Shown here: positions 1 to 8,039 of the stretch, piece by piece
How the letters are laid out: the number at the start of each line of letters is the position of its first letter
Numbering within the stretch: position 1 is the first letter of the stretch
Assembly: GCA_040767925.1 (NCBI GenBank)
Contig: JAXGNN010000001.1
Span: 806,001-870,000, forward strand
Origin: Phil1 sp040767925
GTDB taxonomy: Bacteria; Bacillota; Clostridia; Christensenellales; CAG-138
Reading direction: 5' to 3'
DNA: 64,000 nucleotides
Position numbers and translations under genes: made by a program
The notes under the pieces: model-generated
What the model was told of the DNA's origin: nothing
Database searches by the model: none
Seen by the model: only the letters and a program-made list of their open reading frames with translations

Positions 1-2
1 AG

Positions 3-737
3 GTTTCCGGGATGCTCATCGGCATCGCCGCGGGCTATGTCCTGGCGCTGGCGCTCGGCGGCACCGTCAGCTTCGGCGGCGTGGCCTCCGCCTCGTGGTT
101 CTCGCTGCCCCGCTTCTTTAAATGGGGAATCGAGTTCCACCCCTCTGCCATCGTCGCCATGGTGCTGATGTACATCGTCCAGGCCGTGCAGACGATCGGC
201 GACGTGTCCTCCACCGCCATCGGCGGCTTCGGCCGCGAGGCGACCGACGCCGAAATCGGCGGCGCCATCAAGGGCCAAGGCGTCTGCGGCATGCTGGGCG
301 CGTGCATCGGCGGCCTGCCCACCGATCCTTACAGCCAGAACGTCGGCCTCATCGTGACGACGAAGGTCGTCGCCAAAAGGGTGTTCCTTCTCGTGGGCGT
401 CATCATACTCATCGCGGGCTTCTGCCCCAAGTTCGGCGCGCTGATGACGACAATCCCCTACCCCGTGCTCGGCGGGGCGACCATCACGGTGTTCGCGGCG
501 ATCACCATGTCCGGCATACAGCTCATCACCCAGCAGCCGCTGAACTACCGGAACAAGATGATCGCGGGCATCGCCCTCGCGCTCGGCATCGGCGTCAGCA
601 CGGTGTCGAAGTCGCTCCAGCATTTTCCGCAGGATGTCCAGAACATCTTCGGCACGTCGCCCATCGTGCTCTCCTTCCTCGTCGCCTTCCTGCTCAACAT
701 CGTCGTCCCGAAGGACGATGCTCCGGAGAAAGACTGA
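3..737 (+). CDS. NCS2-family xanthine/uracil permease, C-terminal part
   Basis: This is the last 244 codons of a nucleobase:cation symporter; the reading frame is open at the left window edge, so the start lies outside. The protein would import xanthine or uracil across the inner membrane with an ion gradient. The visible part has several hydrophobic segments, the family signature around 'QTIGDVSST' (the region that binds the nucleobase in NCS2 carriers), and 'DPYSQNVG', typical of the paired substrate-binding loops. It ends in a short charged tail. Substrate choice between xanthine, urate and uracil cannot be read from this half. The gene ends in a bidirectional terminator shared with the convergent Tim44-like gene. 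Family assignment is firm. Confidence 0.9.
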   Translation, partial: VSGMLIGIAAGYVLALALGGTVSFGGVASASWFSLPRFFKWGIEFHPSAIVAMVLMYIVQAVQTIGDVSSTAIGGFGREATDAEIGGAIKGQGVCGMLGACIGGLPTDPYSQNVGLIVTTKVVAKRVFLLVGVIILIAGFCPKFGALMTTIPYPVLGGATITVFAAITMSGIQLITQQPLNYRNKMIAGIALALGIGVSTVSKSLQHFPQDVQNIFGTSPIVLSFLVAFLLNIVVPKDDAPEKD

Positions 738-749
738 GGGCAAATGCAA

Positions 750-777
750 AAACCTCCGCCGATTAAAGCGGAGGTTT
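750..777. terminator. Bidirectional intrinsic terminator
   Basis: A perfect 10-bp inverted repeat (AAACCTCCGC, 750-759; GCGGAGGTTT, 768-777) with an 8-nt loop lies between the convergent permease and Tim44-like genes. It has a T-rich downstream flank (GTTCTTTTTG) on the plus side and A/T-rich stem ends that serve the minus side. Confidence 0.8.
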
Positions 778-794
778 GTTCTTTTTGATTCCGT

Positions 795-1745
795 TTACTT
801 TCCGACCGTCCTCTGCATGAGGCCCTTGATGTTGTTGAGCACCCAGTCGTGCTCCGCGGCCTCGATGATGGCGCCGCAGTAATCGCACTTCGCGGTGTGG
901 TTGAGGTCGAGCGGCGCGCCGCAGTTCGGGCAATGTTTGGTTTCGTCCGCGCCGGAGACGAAGGTCTTCGCGCCCTTGGTGCGGATGAGCATCCACTCGT
1001 AGGTCATGAACTTCTCGGCCGTCTTCGAGCCGCTCACGAGCGCGCCCGTCGCGTCGTCGAGCGTATAGTCCACGATGCGGGTCTGCAGCACCGCCGTGAG
1101 GATGTCGTGCTTTTCGTCCCGGCCGAAGCCCGTCAGATCCACGCCGAGCACCGCGATGCGCTCGACGTAATTGGTCTGCCTGTTGCGGACCTTCGCCTCG
1201 ACGCCGCTCTTCATCTGGTTGAACAGCGCGTCCGAGAGGTGCGCGCGCATGGGTTCCCAGTCCTTGTTTTGCCAGGCGCCCTGCATCTTGATATACAGGT
1301 TTGCGATCTTCTCCTTGAGCGCCTCCTCGGAGAATTGCGGATCCATTTCCTTGAGCTGCGATATGGTCATGGGCAGCACGGTGCGGCTCGCGCCGGGTAC
1401 GACGGGCGCGCCGGGCCTTGCGCCGCCCTGGCTGCGCTTGCTGTACCGCGCGATGATGACGATGATGACGATGATGGCGATGACCATGCCGAAGCCGCCC
1501 CCTCCGCCGCCGTCGCCATCCCCGCCGCCGAGGAAGAAGAACCCGCCGGGGAACCAGGAGGAGTCGGAATCGCCCCAATCGGAGCCTCCGCCCCAGTCGG
1601 ACCCCCCGCCCCAGTCGCTCCCCCCGCCGTAGTCGCCGCCGCCCGAAAAGTCCCCGGCGTCGGCTATGCCGAGGGCCGGCGTCAGCGTCATGACGGCGAA
1701 GAGCGCGACGGCGATCAGAAAAAATAGAAGGCGCTTTTTATTCAT
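795..1745 (-). CDS. Tim44-like domain membrane protein with C-terminal zinc ribbon
   Basis: A 316-aa protein. It begins with a hydrophobic N-terminal segment (about residues 5-27, signal peptide or membrane anchor). A low-complexity Gly/Asp/Ser/Trp stretch with a repeated GGGSDW motif follows (about 32-60), then a Gly-rich linker, a second membrane helix (about 87-102, 'MVIAIIVIIVIIA') and a Tim44-like domain (about 130-270). It ends with a CPNCG...CDYCG zinc ribbon (about 270-290). Bacterial Tim44-like proteins are thought to sit at the membrane facing the cytoplasm, but no specific role is established. The ATG start at 1745 has an AAAGGGGAT ribosome site. Function beyond the domain call is unknown. 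Confidence 0.75.
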   Translation of the reverse strand: MNKKRLLFFLIAVALFAVMTLTPALGIADAGDFSGGGDYGGGSDWGGGSDWGGGSDWGDSDSSWFPGGFFFLGGGDGDGGGGGGFGMVIAIIVIIVIIARYSKRSQGGARPGAPVVPGASRTVLPMTISQLKEMDPQFSEEALKEKIANLYIKMQGAWQNKDWEPMRAHLSDALFNQMKSGVEAKVRNRQTNYVERIAVLGVDLTGFGRDEKHDILTAVLQTRIVDYTLDDATGALVSGSKTAEKFMTYEWMLIRTKGAKTFVSGADETKHCPNCGAPLDLNHTAKCDYCGAIIEAAEHDWVLNNIKGLMQRTVGK

Positions 1746-1881
1746 CGATCACATATCCCCTTTGGTACCATCATATGATTCCCGTTTGATTATATATCAC
1801 CCCCGTTTTTATGTCCACAATCCGCTTTCGCAATTTGGTGAATTATGTTATGATATGTCAAACGCCAAGGAGGTATCCATT

Positions 1882-2304
1882 ATGATTTGCCCGAATTGCG
1901 GCAGCAATAATTCGCAAGGCACCCGTTTTTGCATCGGCTGCGGCGCCAAGCTCGAGGCTACCACGCCCCCGCCTCCGCCGCCGCCCGCATACCAGCAGCC
2001 CCCGCAGCAGGCCTACCAGCCTCTTTACCAGCAGCCAATCCCGGCGGTCGACCCCAACACCGCGCCCATGACGACGGGCGACTATTTCTGGATGATGCTC
2101 GTGCTCGCAATACCGCTCGTGGGCTTCATCTGCACGCTCGTGTGGGCGTTCGGCAGCAACGTCAACGTGAACCGCCGCAACTTCTGCCGCGCCACGCTCA
2201 TCTGGATGCTCGTGGGCATCGTGCTGACGATCGTGCTGAGCATCCTGCTCGCCGTATTGGGCTTCACCCTCGGGGACGCGTTTTCCAGTTCCAATTATTA
2301 TTAA
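1882..2304 (+). CDS. Zinc-ribbon membrane protein
   Basis: A 140-aa protein that starts directly with a double-CxxC zinc ribbon (MICPNCG...CIGCG, residues 1-22). A Pro/Gln/Tyr-rich linker follows (about 27-58) and then two transmembrane helices (about 72-95 and 108-132). The start at 1882 is chosen because AAGGAGGT lies 7 nt upstream (1867-1874); longer readings extend into non-coding sequence. A TATGAT at 1849-1854 may be the -10 element. This architecture (zinc-ribbon, proline-rich spacer, small membrane domain) is common in Clostridia, but its function is unknown. The gene ends at a hairpin that overlaps the metK promoter. Confidence 0.8.
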   Translation: MICPNCGSNNSQGTRFCIGCGAKLEATTPPPPPPPAYQQPPQQAYQPLYQQPIPAVDPNTAPMTTGDYFWMMLVLAIPLVGFICTLVWAFGSNVNVNRRNFCRATLIWMLVGIVLTIVLSILLAVLGFTLGDAFSSSNYY

Positions 2305-2356
2305 AGCCTGATTTTTCCGCAAACATGCGTTTCCTCTCCGTTTTCGCCGCGAATGC

Positions 2357-2385
2357 AGCCGCGGGCCTTGACTTGGCCCGCGGCT
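2357..2385 (+). terminator. GC-rich hairpin, likely terminator of the zinc-ribbon gene
   Basis: A perfect 11-bp stem (AGCCGCGGGCC, 2357-2367; GGCCCGCGGCT, 2375-2385) with a 7-nt loop TTGACTT. The T-rich tail is poor (TGATGTTA). The loop doubles as the -35 element of the next promoter. Confidence 0.6.
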
Positions 2386-2397
2386 TGATGTTATGAT
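2368..2397 (+). promoter_or_regulatory. Promoter of the metK riboswitch leader
   Basis: -35 TTGACT (2368-2373), 18-bp spacer, -10 TATGAT (2392-2397). It sits 22 nt before the riboswitch P1 stem, so transcription would start just upstream of the aptamer. Confidence 0.75.
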
Positions 2398-2416
2398 AGC
2401 TTGACAAGTTCATAAA

Positions 2417-2516
2417 GCCTTATCAAGAGCGGTTGAGGGGACGGGCCCTGTGAAACCCGGCAACCTGCGCGTACGCGCAAGGTGCCAAATCCCGCGGCAT
2501 AGCCGAAAGATGAGCG
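2417..2516 (+). promoter_or_regulatory. SAM-I (S-box) riboswitch aptamer
   Basis: The conserved S-box elements appear in order. They are the P1 5' strand CTTATC (2419-2424), the core AAGAGCGGTTGAGGG, ACGGGCCCTGTGAAACCCGG, CAACC, AAGGTGCCAAATCCCGC, and the closing GAAAGATGAG (P1 3' strand GATGAG, 2509-2514). P1 pairs over six positions with one G-U. It lies upstream of the SAM synthetase gene, as expected for feedback by SAM. Confidence 0.95.
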
Positions 2517-2529
2517 ATGGATCTCTTTT

Positions 2530-2563
2530 CGTCTCGTTTTTCGCGAGGCGTTTTGCTTTATTT
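2530..2563 (+). terminator. Intrinsic terminator of the SAM riboswitch expression platform
   Basis: Stem CGTCTCG (2530-2536) pairs with CGAGGCG (2544-2550) and is followed by TTTTGCTTTATTT. It lies just downstream of the P1 3' strand, consistent with SAM-dependent premature termination before metK. Confidence 0.7.
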
Positions 2564-2696
2564 GGGAAGCGCTCCGGCGCATGCCGCGCGGAAATCCCGA
2601 ACTCGCCGATACATGCCGATATGTTAAAAAACGTCAGTCGGAGCGCATACCGCGCGCGTAAGGCTCCAAAATAGGACGGAAGAGAGGAACATCAGA

Positions 2697-3875
2697 ATGG
2701 CAAGGAAACTGTTTACATCCGAATCGGTCACGGACGGACATCCGGACAAGGTCTGCGATATATTGTCCGACACGGTGCTGGACGCGTATCTCGAGCGCGA
2801 CCCCTACGCGCGCGTTGCGTGCGAATGCTGCGCGACGACGGGGCTCGCCGTCGTCATGGGGGAAATCACCTCCACGGCCTGCCTGGACGTCGCGCCCCTC
2901 GTGCGCGACGCCATACGGGACATCGGCTACGACGACCCCTCCCTCGGTTTCGACGCGGACAACTGCGCGGTGCTGGTGGCGCTCGGCAAGCAATCCCCCG
3001 ACATCGCGCTGGGCGTCGACCAGTCGCTCGAGGCGAAAAGCGGCCGTTCGGACGGCATGGCGACGGGCGCGGGCGACCAGGGCATGATGTTCGGATATGC
3101 GTGCAGCGACACGGACGAGTATATGCCCCTGCCCGTCTACCTCGCGCACAAGCTCACGCGCAACCTGAGCGCCGTCCGGCGCGCCGGCGTCCTCCCCTGG
3201 CTTCGCCCGGACGGCAAGGCCCAGGTCACCGTGGAATACGAGGACGATCTTCCCGTGCGCATCGAGGCCATCGTCGTGAGCGCGCAGCACGCGAACGACG
3301 TGACGCACGAGGAAATCCGAAGCTCCATCATCGAGCACGTGATACGCCCCGTGCTCCCCGAAAAGCTCGTGGACGGGGATACGAAGATCTACGTCAACCC
3401 GACGGGGCGCTTCGTCATCGGCGGGCCGCACGGCGACTCGGGCCTCACCGGGCGCAAGATCATCGTGGACACCTACGGCGGCTACGCCCGCCACGGCGGC
3501 GGCGCGTTCTCCGGCAAGGACCCCACGAAGGTCGACCGCAGCGCGTCGTACGCAGCGCGCTATCTCGCCAAAAATATCGTGGCGGCCGGGCTTGCCGACC
3601 GCTGCGAGATCCAGCTCGCCTACGCCATCGGCGTGGCGGAGCCGGTGTCCGTCGATGTGGACACCTTCGACACGGGCAAGGTCGCGGACGACGCGCTCAC
3701 CCGCGCGGTGCGAAAGTGCTTCGACCTTCGGCCCGAGGCGATGATCCGCGCGCTCGATCTCCGGCGGCCCATCTATCGCCGCACGGCCTCCTTCGGCCAC
3801 TTCGGCGACCCGGCGATGCCGTGGGAAAAGACGGACCTTGTGGAAAAGCTCAAGGCCGCCTGCGCCTCTCTCTGA
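2697..3875 (+). CDS. metK: S-adenosylmethionine synthetase
   Basis: A 392-aa enzyme that makes S-adenosylmethionine from methionine and ATP in the cytosol. It has normal family length. The N-terminal 'SESVTDGHPDK' (His/Asp of the ATP/Mg site, about residues 8-18), central 'GAGDQG' (about 120-126) and C-terminal 'GGGAFSGKDPTKVDRS' loop are all present. ATG 2697 follows AGAGAGGAAC. It is the only gene behind the SAM riboswitch, with a leader of about 300 nt. Its last 26 bp overlap the 3' end of the convergent DMT transporter gene, so no terminator lies between them. Assignment is certain. Confidence 0.97.
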   Translation: MARKLFTSESVTDGHPDKVCDILSDTVLDAYLERDPYARVACECCATTGLAVVMGEITSTACLDVAPLVRDAIRDIGYDDPSLGFDADNCAVLVALGKQSPDIALGVDQSLEAKSGRSDGMATGAGDQGMMFGYACSDTDEYMPLPVYLAHKLTRNLSAVRRAGVLPWLRPDGKAQVTVEYEDDLPVRIEAIVVSAQHANDVTHEEIRSSIIEHVIRPVLPEKLVDGDTKIYVNPTGRFVIGGPHGDSGLTGRKIIVDTYGGYARHGGGAFSGKDPTKVDRSASYAARYLAKNIVAAGLADRCEIQLAYAIGVAEPVSVDVDTFDTGKVADDALTRAVRKCFDLRPEAMIRALDLRRPIYRRTASFGHFGDPAMPWEKTDLVEKLKAACASL

Positions 3876-4743
3876 GGCTGTCCGCCGCGGCGACGAGCAC
3901 CGCCGCCGCGATCACGGCGGCCATGCCGAAAGCCGAGCGCCAGGAGAGCCTCTCCGCGAAGAGGGCGGCGCCGAACAGCGCGCTCGTCAGCGGCTCCATG
4001 GTGCTTAAAATCGTCGCCCTCTGCGAGCCGATGTAGTGCACGCCCCGCTGATAGAACAGCGTGCCCAGGCATGAGCCAAACATCGAATAAAGCAATGCAG
4101 CGCCCCACGCCGGGGCGCTCATTTTAAACGAGAGCGCGCCCGTCGCCGCGGCGTACGCGACGGAGAGCGGCACGCTGACGCAGAGCACGTAGAACTGCAG
4201 CTTGACGGGGCTCATCCCGTGCAGGCCGCTCTTGTCGAGATAGACCGTATAGACGGCGTACGTCACGGCGGAGGCGAGCGCGAACAGCACGCCCGCGAGG
4301 CTGCCCGCCTGCTTCGGCGCGTAGATCAAAAACACGCCCGCGACGCAGAGCGCGACGCAGACGCCCTTGACAAAATCGAACTTCTCCTTGTAGACGACGA
4401 CGCAGATCACGAGCGTCAGCACGCAGTAGGCATAATGGAGCGTGGTCGCGGCGCCGCTCTCGATATAGGTGTATGAAAGAAGCAGAAGCAGCGGCGTGAG
4501 CAGCGCGCCCATCGCCGCGAGCACGGCGACATCCCGCGCCTCTTTGCCGCGGGGGACGCGCATATCCACCCTGCGCCCGGCAAACGCCATGACGCCTAGG
4601 GGCAGCAGCGCCGCCCCTTTGAGGACGAGCAGGTTCAGCGGCGTCGCGCCGCCCGCGAGGGCGAACTTTGAGGCGATGGGGAACATGCCGAAAAGCGCCG
4701 CGGAAGCGACGGCATAGAGGTAGCCTTTGACGCGTTCGTTCAT
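3850..4743 (-). CDS. DMT-superfamily transporter (EamA family)
   Basis: A 297-aa inner-membrane protein with about ten predicted transmembrane helices in two EamA repeats of roughly five helices each. The first half starts 'YLYAVASAALFGMFPIASKFAL'-like and the second repeat begins about residue 150. EamA proteins export or import small metabolites such as amino acids or nucleosides; the substrate cannot be inferred. It follows the VanW-family gene by 15 bp on the same strand, so the two are probably co-transcribed. The C-terminus is arginine-rich and overlaps the end of metK in antisense orientation. Confidence 0.88.
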   Translation of the reverse strand: MNERVKGYLYAVASAALFGMFPIASKFALAGGATPLNLLVLKGAALLPLGVMAFAGRRVDMRVPRGKEARDVAVLAAMGALLTPLLLLLSYTYIESGAATTLHYAYCVLTLVICVVVYKEKFDFVKGVCVALCVAGVFLIYAPKQAGSLAGVLFALASAVTYAVYTVYLDKSGLHGMSPVKLQFYVLCVSVPLSVAYAAATGALSFKMSAPAWGAALLYSMFGSCLGTLFYQRGVHYIGSQRATILSTMEPLTSALFGAALFAERLSWRSAFGMAAVIAAAVLVAAADSLRERRRRP

Positions 4744-4758
4744 TCTTTCACGCTTTCC

Positions 4759-6534
4759 TCACGCCGCGGGCTCCGTAGGCGGCGTGCCGAAAACCTGCCA
4801 GTCCACGGGCGGCACCTCGCCGAACTGGAGCGGCGCCCCCGTGCCGACGGCGATCTTCGCCGGGTTTCCCTTATAGGTGTCCTTGTGCAGGAAAATAGCT
4901 TCTTTAAACTTTCCATCGACATACTTATCCAGATACGCCTCGGCGACGAAGCGGTCGTGCCTTAACTCGATCTCCTTCTGGTAGCCCGCGGCGATGCTCG
5001 GATCCTCCGTAAACACGGTGTCCGTGCGCGGGGTCGTCTCGATGACGACGCTGCGCGGCTTATAGGTGACGCCCTCGGGCAGCGGCACGCCGTACAGGTA
5101 CACCGTCATCGTGTTGTTGCTGCTGCTCCCCTCGACCGGGGCGACCCGCGCGAACAGATAGACCGGGTATTCCGTGTTGTTTCTCCAGATGAAGTCGATG
5201 CCGCTGGTGTCCACCGTGGCGTCGAGCCCTTTACCGATGTAATCGGAGGGGATGGAATGCTTGCTGCGATAGACGATCTCCATATTCGCGCACAGAAGCG
5301 CGTTGAAGAGCGTGGTCGAAACCTGGCAGATGCCGCCCCCCGGCTGTATGGTATACTCCACGCCGCCGGAAATGCCGTTGGCGCCCTTCCACCCAAGCTC
5401 GTACGTGCGAGGGCCGACTACGGTGTTGAAGCTCCACTGTTCGCCCGGCTGCACGGCATAGCCGTTGATGATATCCGCCGCCTTCTTGATGTTGAACTTG
5501 CGGTTCTGCTTGATTTCATCGTCCCGCGGGGCGCGGAAGTTGGTCGTGAAGGAGGCGATGAGCTGCGTCACGGCCTTCACCTCATCGATCGTCTTCGTCG
5601 GGAGCACGGCGTTGAGCACGGCGTCGACCGTGACGCCGAAGTCGCGCCGCCTGAGCGCGTATTCGATTTTATCCGCCGTGTCGTCGATATTGAGGATCTG
5701 CCCCGGCACGCCTTCTATGAAATGAAAACGCTCCTCGCTCGCCCAGTCCAGGATCGGTTCCGCGTGCGGCTCGACCGCCGGCGCGTTCATGCTCTCCGAC
5801 ACGTTCGCGAGCGCGATCTCGATGGCCTCGCGCGACCAGGTGTATTCCGCGTCGAACTCGCCCGCGCCGTTGCCCGCCACGTCCGTCACTTCGCCGCCGC
5901 GCCCGTATTCCAGGCCCTCCTCGAGCGCCTTATCGATGCTGTAATCCATGCCGAGAGCAACGGAATCGAGCGAAATTTCCTTCTCGCCCGCGCGCACCGT
6001 AATCGAGACGCTCCTCAGCTTCTTCTCCGCGGCGTTTTTCACAAGGCCCGTCGCCTCCTCGGCGGTGAGGCCGCTCACGTCCACGCCGACGAGCCTGACG
6101 CCTTCCTTGAAGGTCCGCCTTCCCGTGAGGAAGCCCGTGATATCCTCCGAAACGCCTTCCCCGCCCGCGCCGGAAAGCCACGTGACGACGATGACGACGA
6201 TTAGCACCCCCGCGATCGCGATGAGCGCCTTGATAACGCCGTCCACGCTGTCCTTTTTGCGCTTTTTGGTTTTGCGGGCGGAGGCCTGCGGCTTCGCGGC
6301 GGACGCCTTCGTCCGGCTCGCGGAGGACGGCGCGCGGGCGGAGGAGCCGCCGGTTTTGCGGGCGGAAGAGCCGTTCGTGCTGCGAACGGAGGAAGAAGCC
6401 GCCTTCCGCTTTCCGGCGGTCTTTCCCGCCTTGACGGAGGCGGGGGACGCCGGCCGCGGGGCCTGCTTCATCTGTTTTTTCATATAATTCGGGAGCTGCG
6501 GCCCCGGATCGTAACCTTTGCTGCCTGTTGCCAT
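4759..6534 (-). CDS. VanW-family protein with N-terminal basic tail and membrane anchor
   Basis: A 591-aa protein. A Lys/Arg/Ser/Ala-rich cytoplasmic tail (about 1-105, many basic repeats) is followed by one membrane helix (about 110-130). An extracellular part carries a peptidoglycan-binding-like region (about 140-330) and then the VanW domain with 'QPGEQWSFNTVVGPRT' and 'QPGGGICQVSTTLFNA' (about 370-490). VanW domains occur near glycopeptide-resistance and wall genes, but no enzymatic activity is established. The start at 6534 is preferred over a longer frame because GAGGT precedes it. A TATAAT (6596-6601, minus) lies upstream without a clear -35. Downstream it is followed by the DMT gene. 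Confidence 0.88.
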   Translation of the reverse strand: MATGSKGYDPGPQLPNYMKKQMKQAPRPASPASVKAGKTAGKRKAASSSVRSTNGSSARKTGGSSARAPSSASRTKASAAKPQASARKTKKRKKDSVDGVIKALIAIAGVLIVVIVVTWLSGAGGEGVSEDITGFLTGRRTFKEGVRLVGVDVSGLTAEEATGLVKNAAEKKLRSVSITVRAGEKEISLDSVALGMDYSIDKALEEGLEYGRGGEVTDVAGNGAGEFDAEYTWSREAIEIALANVSESMNAPAVEPHAEPILDWASEERFHFIEGVPGQILNIDDTADKIEYALRRRDFGVTVDAVLNAVLPTKTIDEVKAVTQLIASFTTNFRAPRDDEIKQNRKFNIKKAADIINGYAVQPGEQWSFNTVVGPRTYELGWKGANGISGGVEYTIQPGGGICQVSTTLFNALLCANMEIVYRSKHSIPSDYIGKGLDATVDTSGIDFIWRNNTEYPVYLFARVAPVEGSSSNNTMTVYLYGVPLPEGVTYKPRSVVIETTPRTDTVFTEDPSIAAGYQKEIELRHDRFVAEAYLDKYVDGKFKEAIFLHKDTYKGNPAKIAVGTGAPLQFGEVPPVDWQVFGTPPTEPAA

Positions 6535-6645
6535 GACTACCTCAATGCTTCCCGCTCCATTATGCCGTCGCACGCATACGGCGAGATGATTGCACATTAT
6601 ATTGTAGCCTATGCGGCGGCGCGGCGCAAGGGCCGCGGGAATCGT

Positions 6646-8025
6646 TCAGCCGCGGGCGATCAGCACATCGACGGACGCCCATTCCCCCAAACCCTCCGGC
6701 AGCGTCACGACGAAGCCCTGCGGCGACGACAGTCTGGCGGCCGCGTCCGCCGCCGCTCCGTCGAGCACGGGGAACGCCTCGAACGCGCGATAGGTGCCGT
6801 CCGCGAAGGCGAGACGCACATAGACCGCGCCCGCGTACGCGCCGTCATAGCAGCCGTAGAGCTGCGTATAGCCCGCGCGCGTTCTTTCCATGACGGCCGC
6901 GCCGCCCGCCCGCTGCGCGCCCTCCGGCAGCGCCTTCTCTACGGCCGGCATCAGCGGCGCCGCGGCGAGGAGGTTTTTGATGTTGCGCTCGACGAGCTCG
7001 ATGGCGACCGCGTCGAAGGCTTCTGCTGTAAAGACATAGTTGTAAGGGAACTCCTGCGAGTAGACCGCGCGGCCCACCCCGCTTGAAAGGATGGGGATGA
7101 GCGTCTCCCCGAAGGAATCCCGGAACATCAGGAGGCGGTACGCGTTCGCTGCGCTCGATGTGCCGAAGGAAATATCCCGCGCGGGGTTCGCGCCCTCGTC
7201 CACGGAATAGGCCCTGTCTTCGCCGAAGCCGAAATCGACGGACTGCGTCCGTCCCTCCGCCGCAGGCAGCACGAAGTTGTGCAGGTCGCCGCGATAATCG
7301 GATTCCTCGCGGCCTTGCAAATCAGAAAAATCCTCGTAGGGCGCATCCTGCAGGAGGTAATCCATGAGCGCCCGGTAGCCGACGAGCGCGCCGCGCTCGT
7401 TCCAGTGGGTGTCCCGCTCGAAATAGAGGTCCCCCTCGGGCTTGTGCGCGATGAGAACCGCCGCGAGGTCGACGGTATCCACGCCCGCGGCTTCGAGCGC
7501 GACGTAGAGCCTCTCCCGGTTGCCCGCGCGGCCTGTGGGCCGGAAGCGCTCCGGCATATATTCGGGATAGACCGTGTTTTTATTGGGCGCGATCATGAAG
7601 ACGAAGCGCATATTGCGGCTCTCGCAGTATTCCTTCTGGAGGCGCAGGCAGACGGCGGCCTTTTCGATCTCCTCGCCGCTCAGAAGGTTGATGTCGAGGA
7701 AATCGTCCATGGTTTCGGCGTAGAACAGGTACGTCCCCTTCCCCACGACGACCTTCTGGTTGAGCGTGTCGCGAAACGCCGCCATGGTGAGTGCGTGAAA
7801 GGCCGTGACCATCTCCTCCCGAAGGCCGAAATGGTCGCCCCACCAGTTGTCGAAATCCCGCGGGAAGGCGAGGTTCAGCCCTTTGCGCGAGACAAGCTCC
7901 GCCTCGCGCGCGAGGGGGCGTTTCTCATAGTTCTCGGGCTCATACCCGGCAAGGTACGCCGCGCCCGGCAGCGCGCACACGGCGAGGAAGAGCGCGATGA
8001 ACAGCCATGCGATCGTTTTTTTCAC
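6646..8025 (-). CDS. DHHW-family (AlgX/AlgJ-like) cell-surface protein
   Basis: A 459-aa protein with an N-terminal membrane segment or signal peptide (about 4-24) and an SGNH-like domain of the AlgX/AlgJ acetyltransferase group. The family motif appears as 'ERDTHWNERGA' (about residue 205), where the usual DHHW is replaced by DTHW. 'MFRDSFGE' further on supplies the catalytic-type Ser. Such proteins transfer acetyl groups to exported polysaccharides together with a membrane MBOAT partner, which is encoded immediately upstream (14-bp gap). It starts at GTG 8025 behind a GGGGGTGGGG-type site. The target polymer is unknown. Confidence 0.82.
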   Translation of the reverse strand: MKKTIAWLFIALFLAVCALPGAAYLAGYEPENYEKRPLAREAELVSRKGLNLAFPRDFDNWWGDHFGLREEMVTAFHALTMAAFRDTLNQKVVVGKGTYLFYAETMDDFLDINLLSGEEIEKAAVCLRLQKEYCESRNMRFVFMIAPNKNTVYPEYMPERFRPTGRAGNRERLYVALEAAGVDTVDLAAVLIAHKPEGDLYFERDTHWNERGALVGYRALMDYLLQDAPYEDFSDLQGREESDYRGDLHNFVLPAAEGRTQSVDFGFGEDRAYSVDEGANPARDISFGTSSAANAYRLLMFRDSFGETLIPILSSGVGRAVYSQEFPYNYVFTAEAFDAVAIELVERNIKNLLAAAPLMPAVEKALPEGAQRAGGAAVMERTRAGYTQLYGCYDGAYAGAVYVRLAFADGTYRAFEAFPVLDGAAADAAARLSSPQGFVVTLPEGLGEWASVDVLIARG

Positions 8026-8039
8026 TTCCCCACCCCCTT

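Noticed and set aside
849..1727. Plus-strand gene opposite the Tim44-like protein
   Set aside because: Its translation is low-complexity and mirrors the Gly/Asp codons of the minus-strand gene, which has signal, zinc ribbon and ribosome site.
2634..3800. Long minus-strand frame through metK
   Set aside because: High GC creates long antisense frames; the plus-strand metK is complete and unmistakable.
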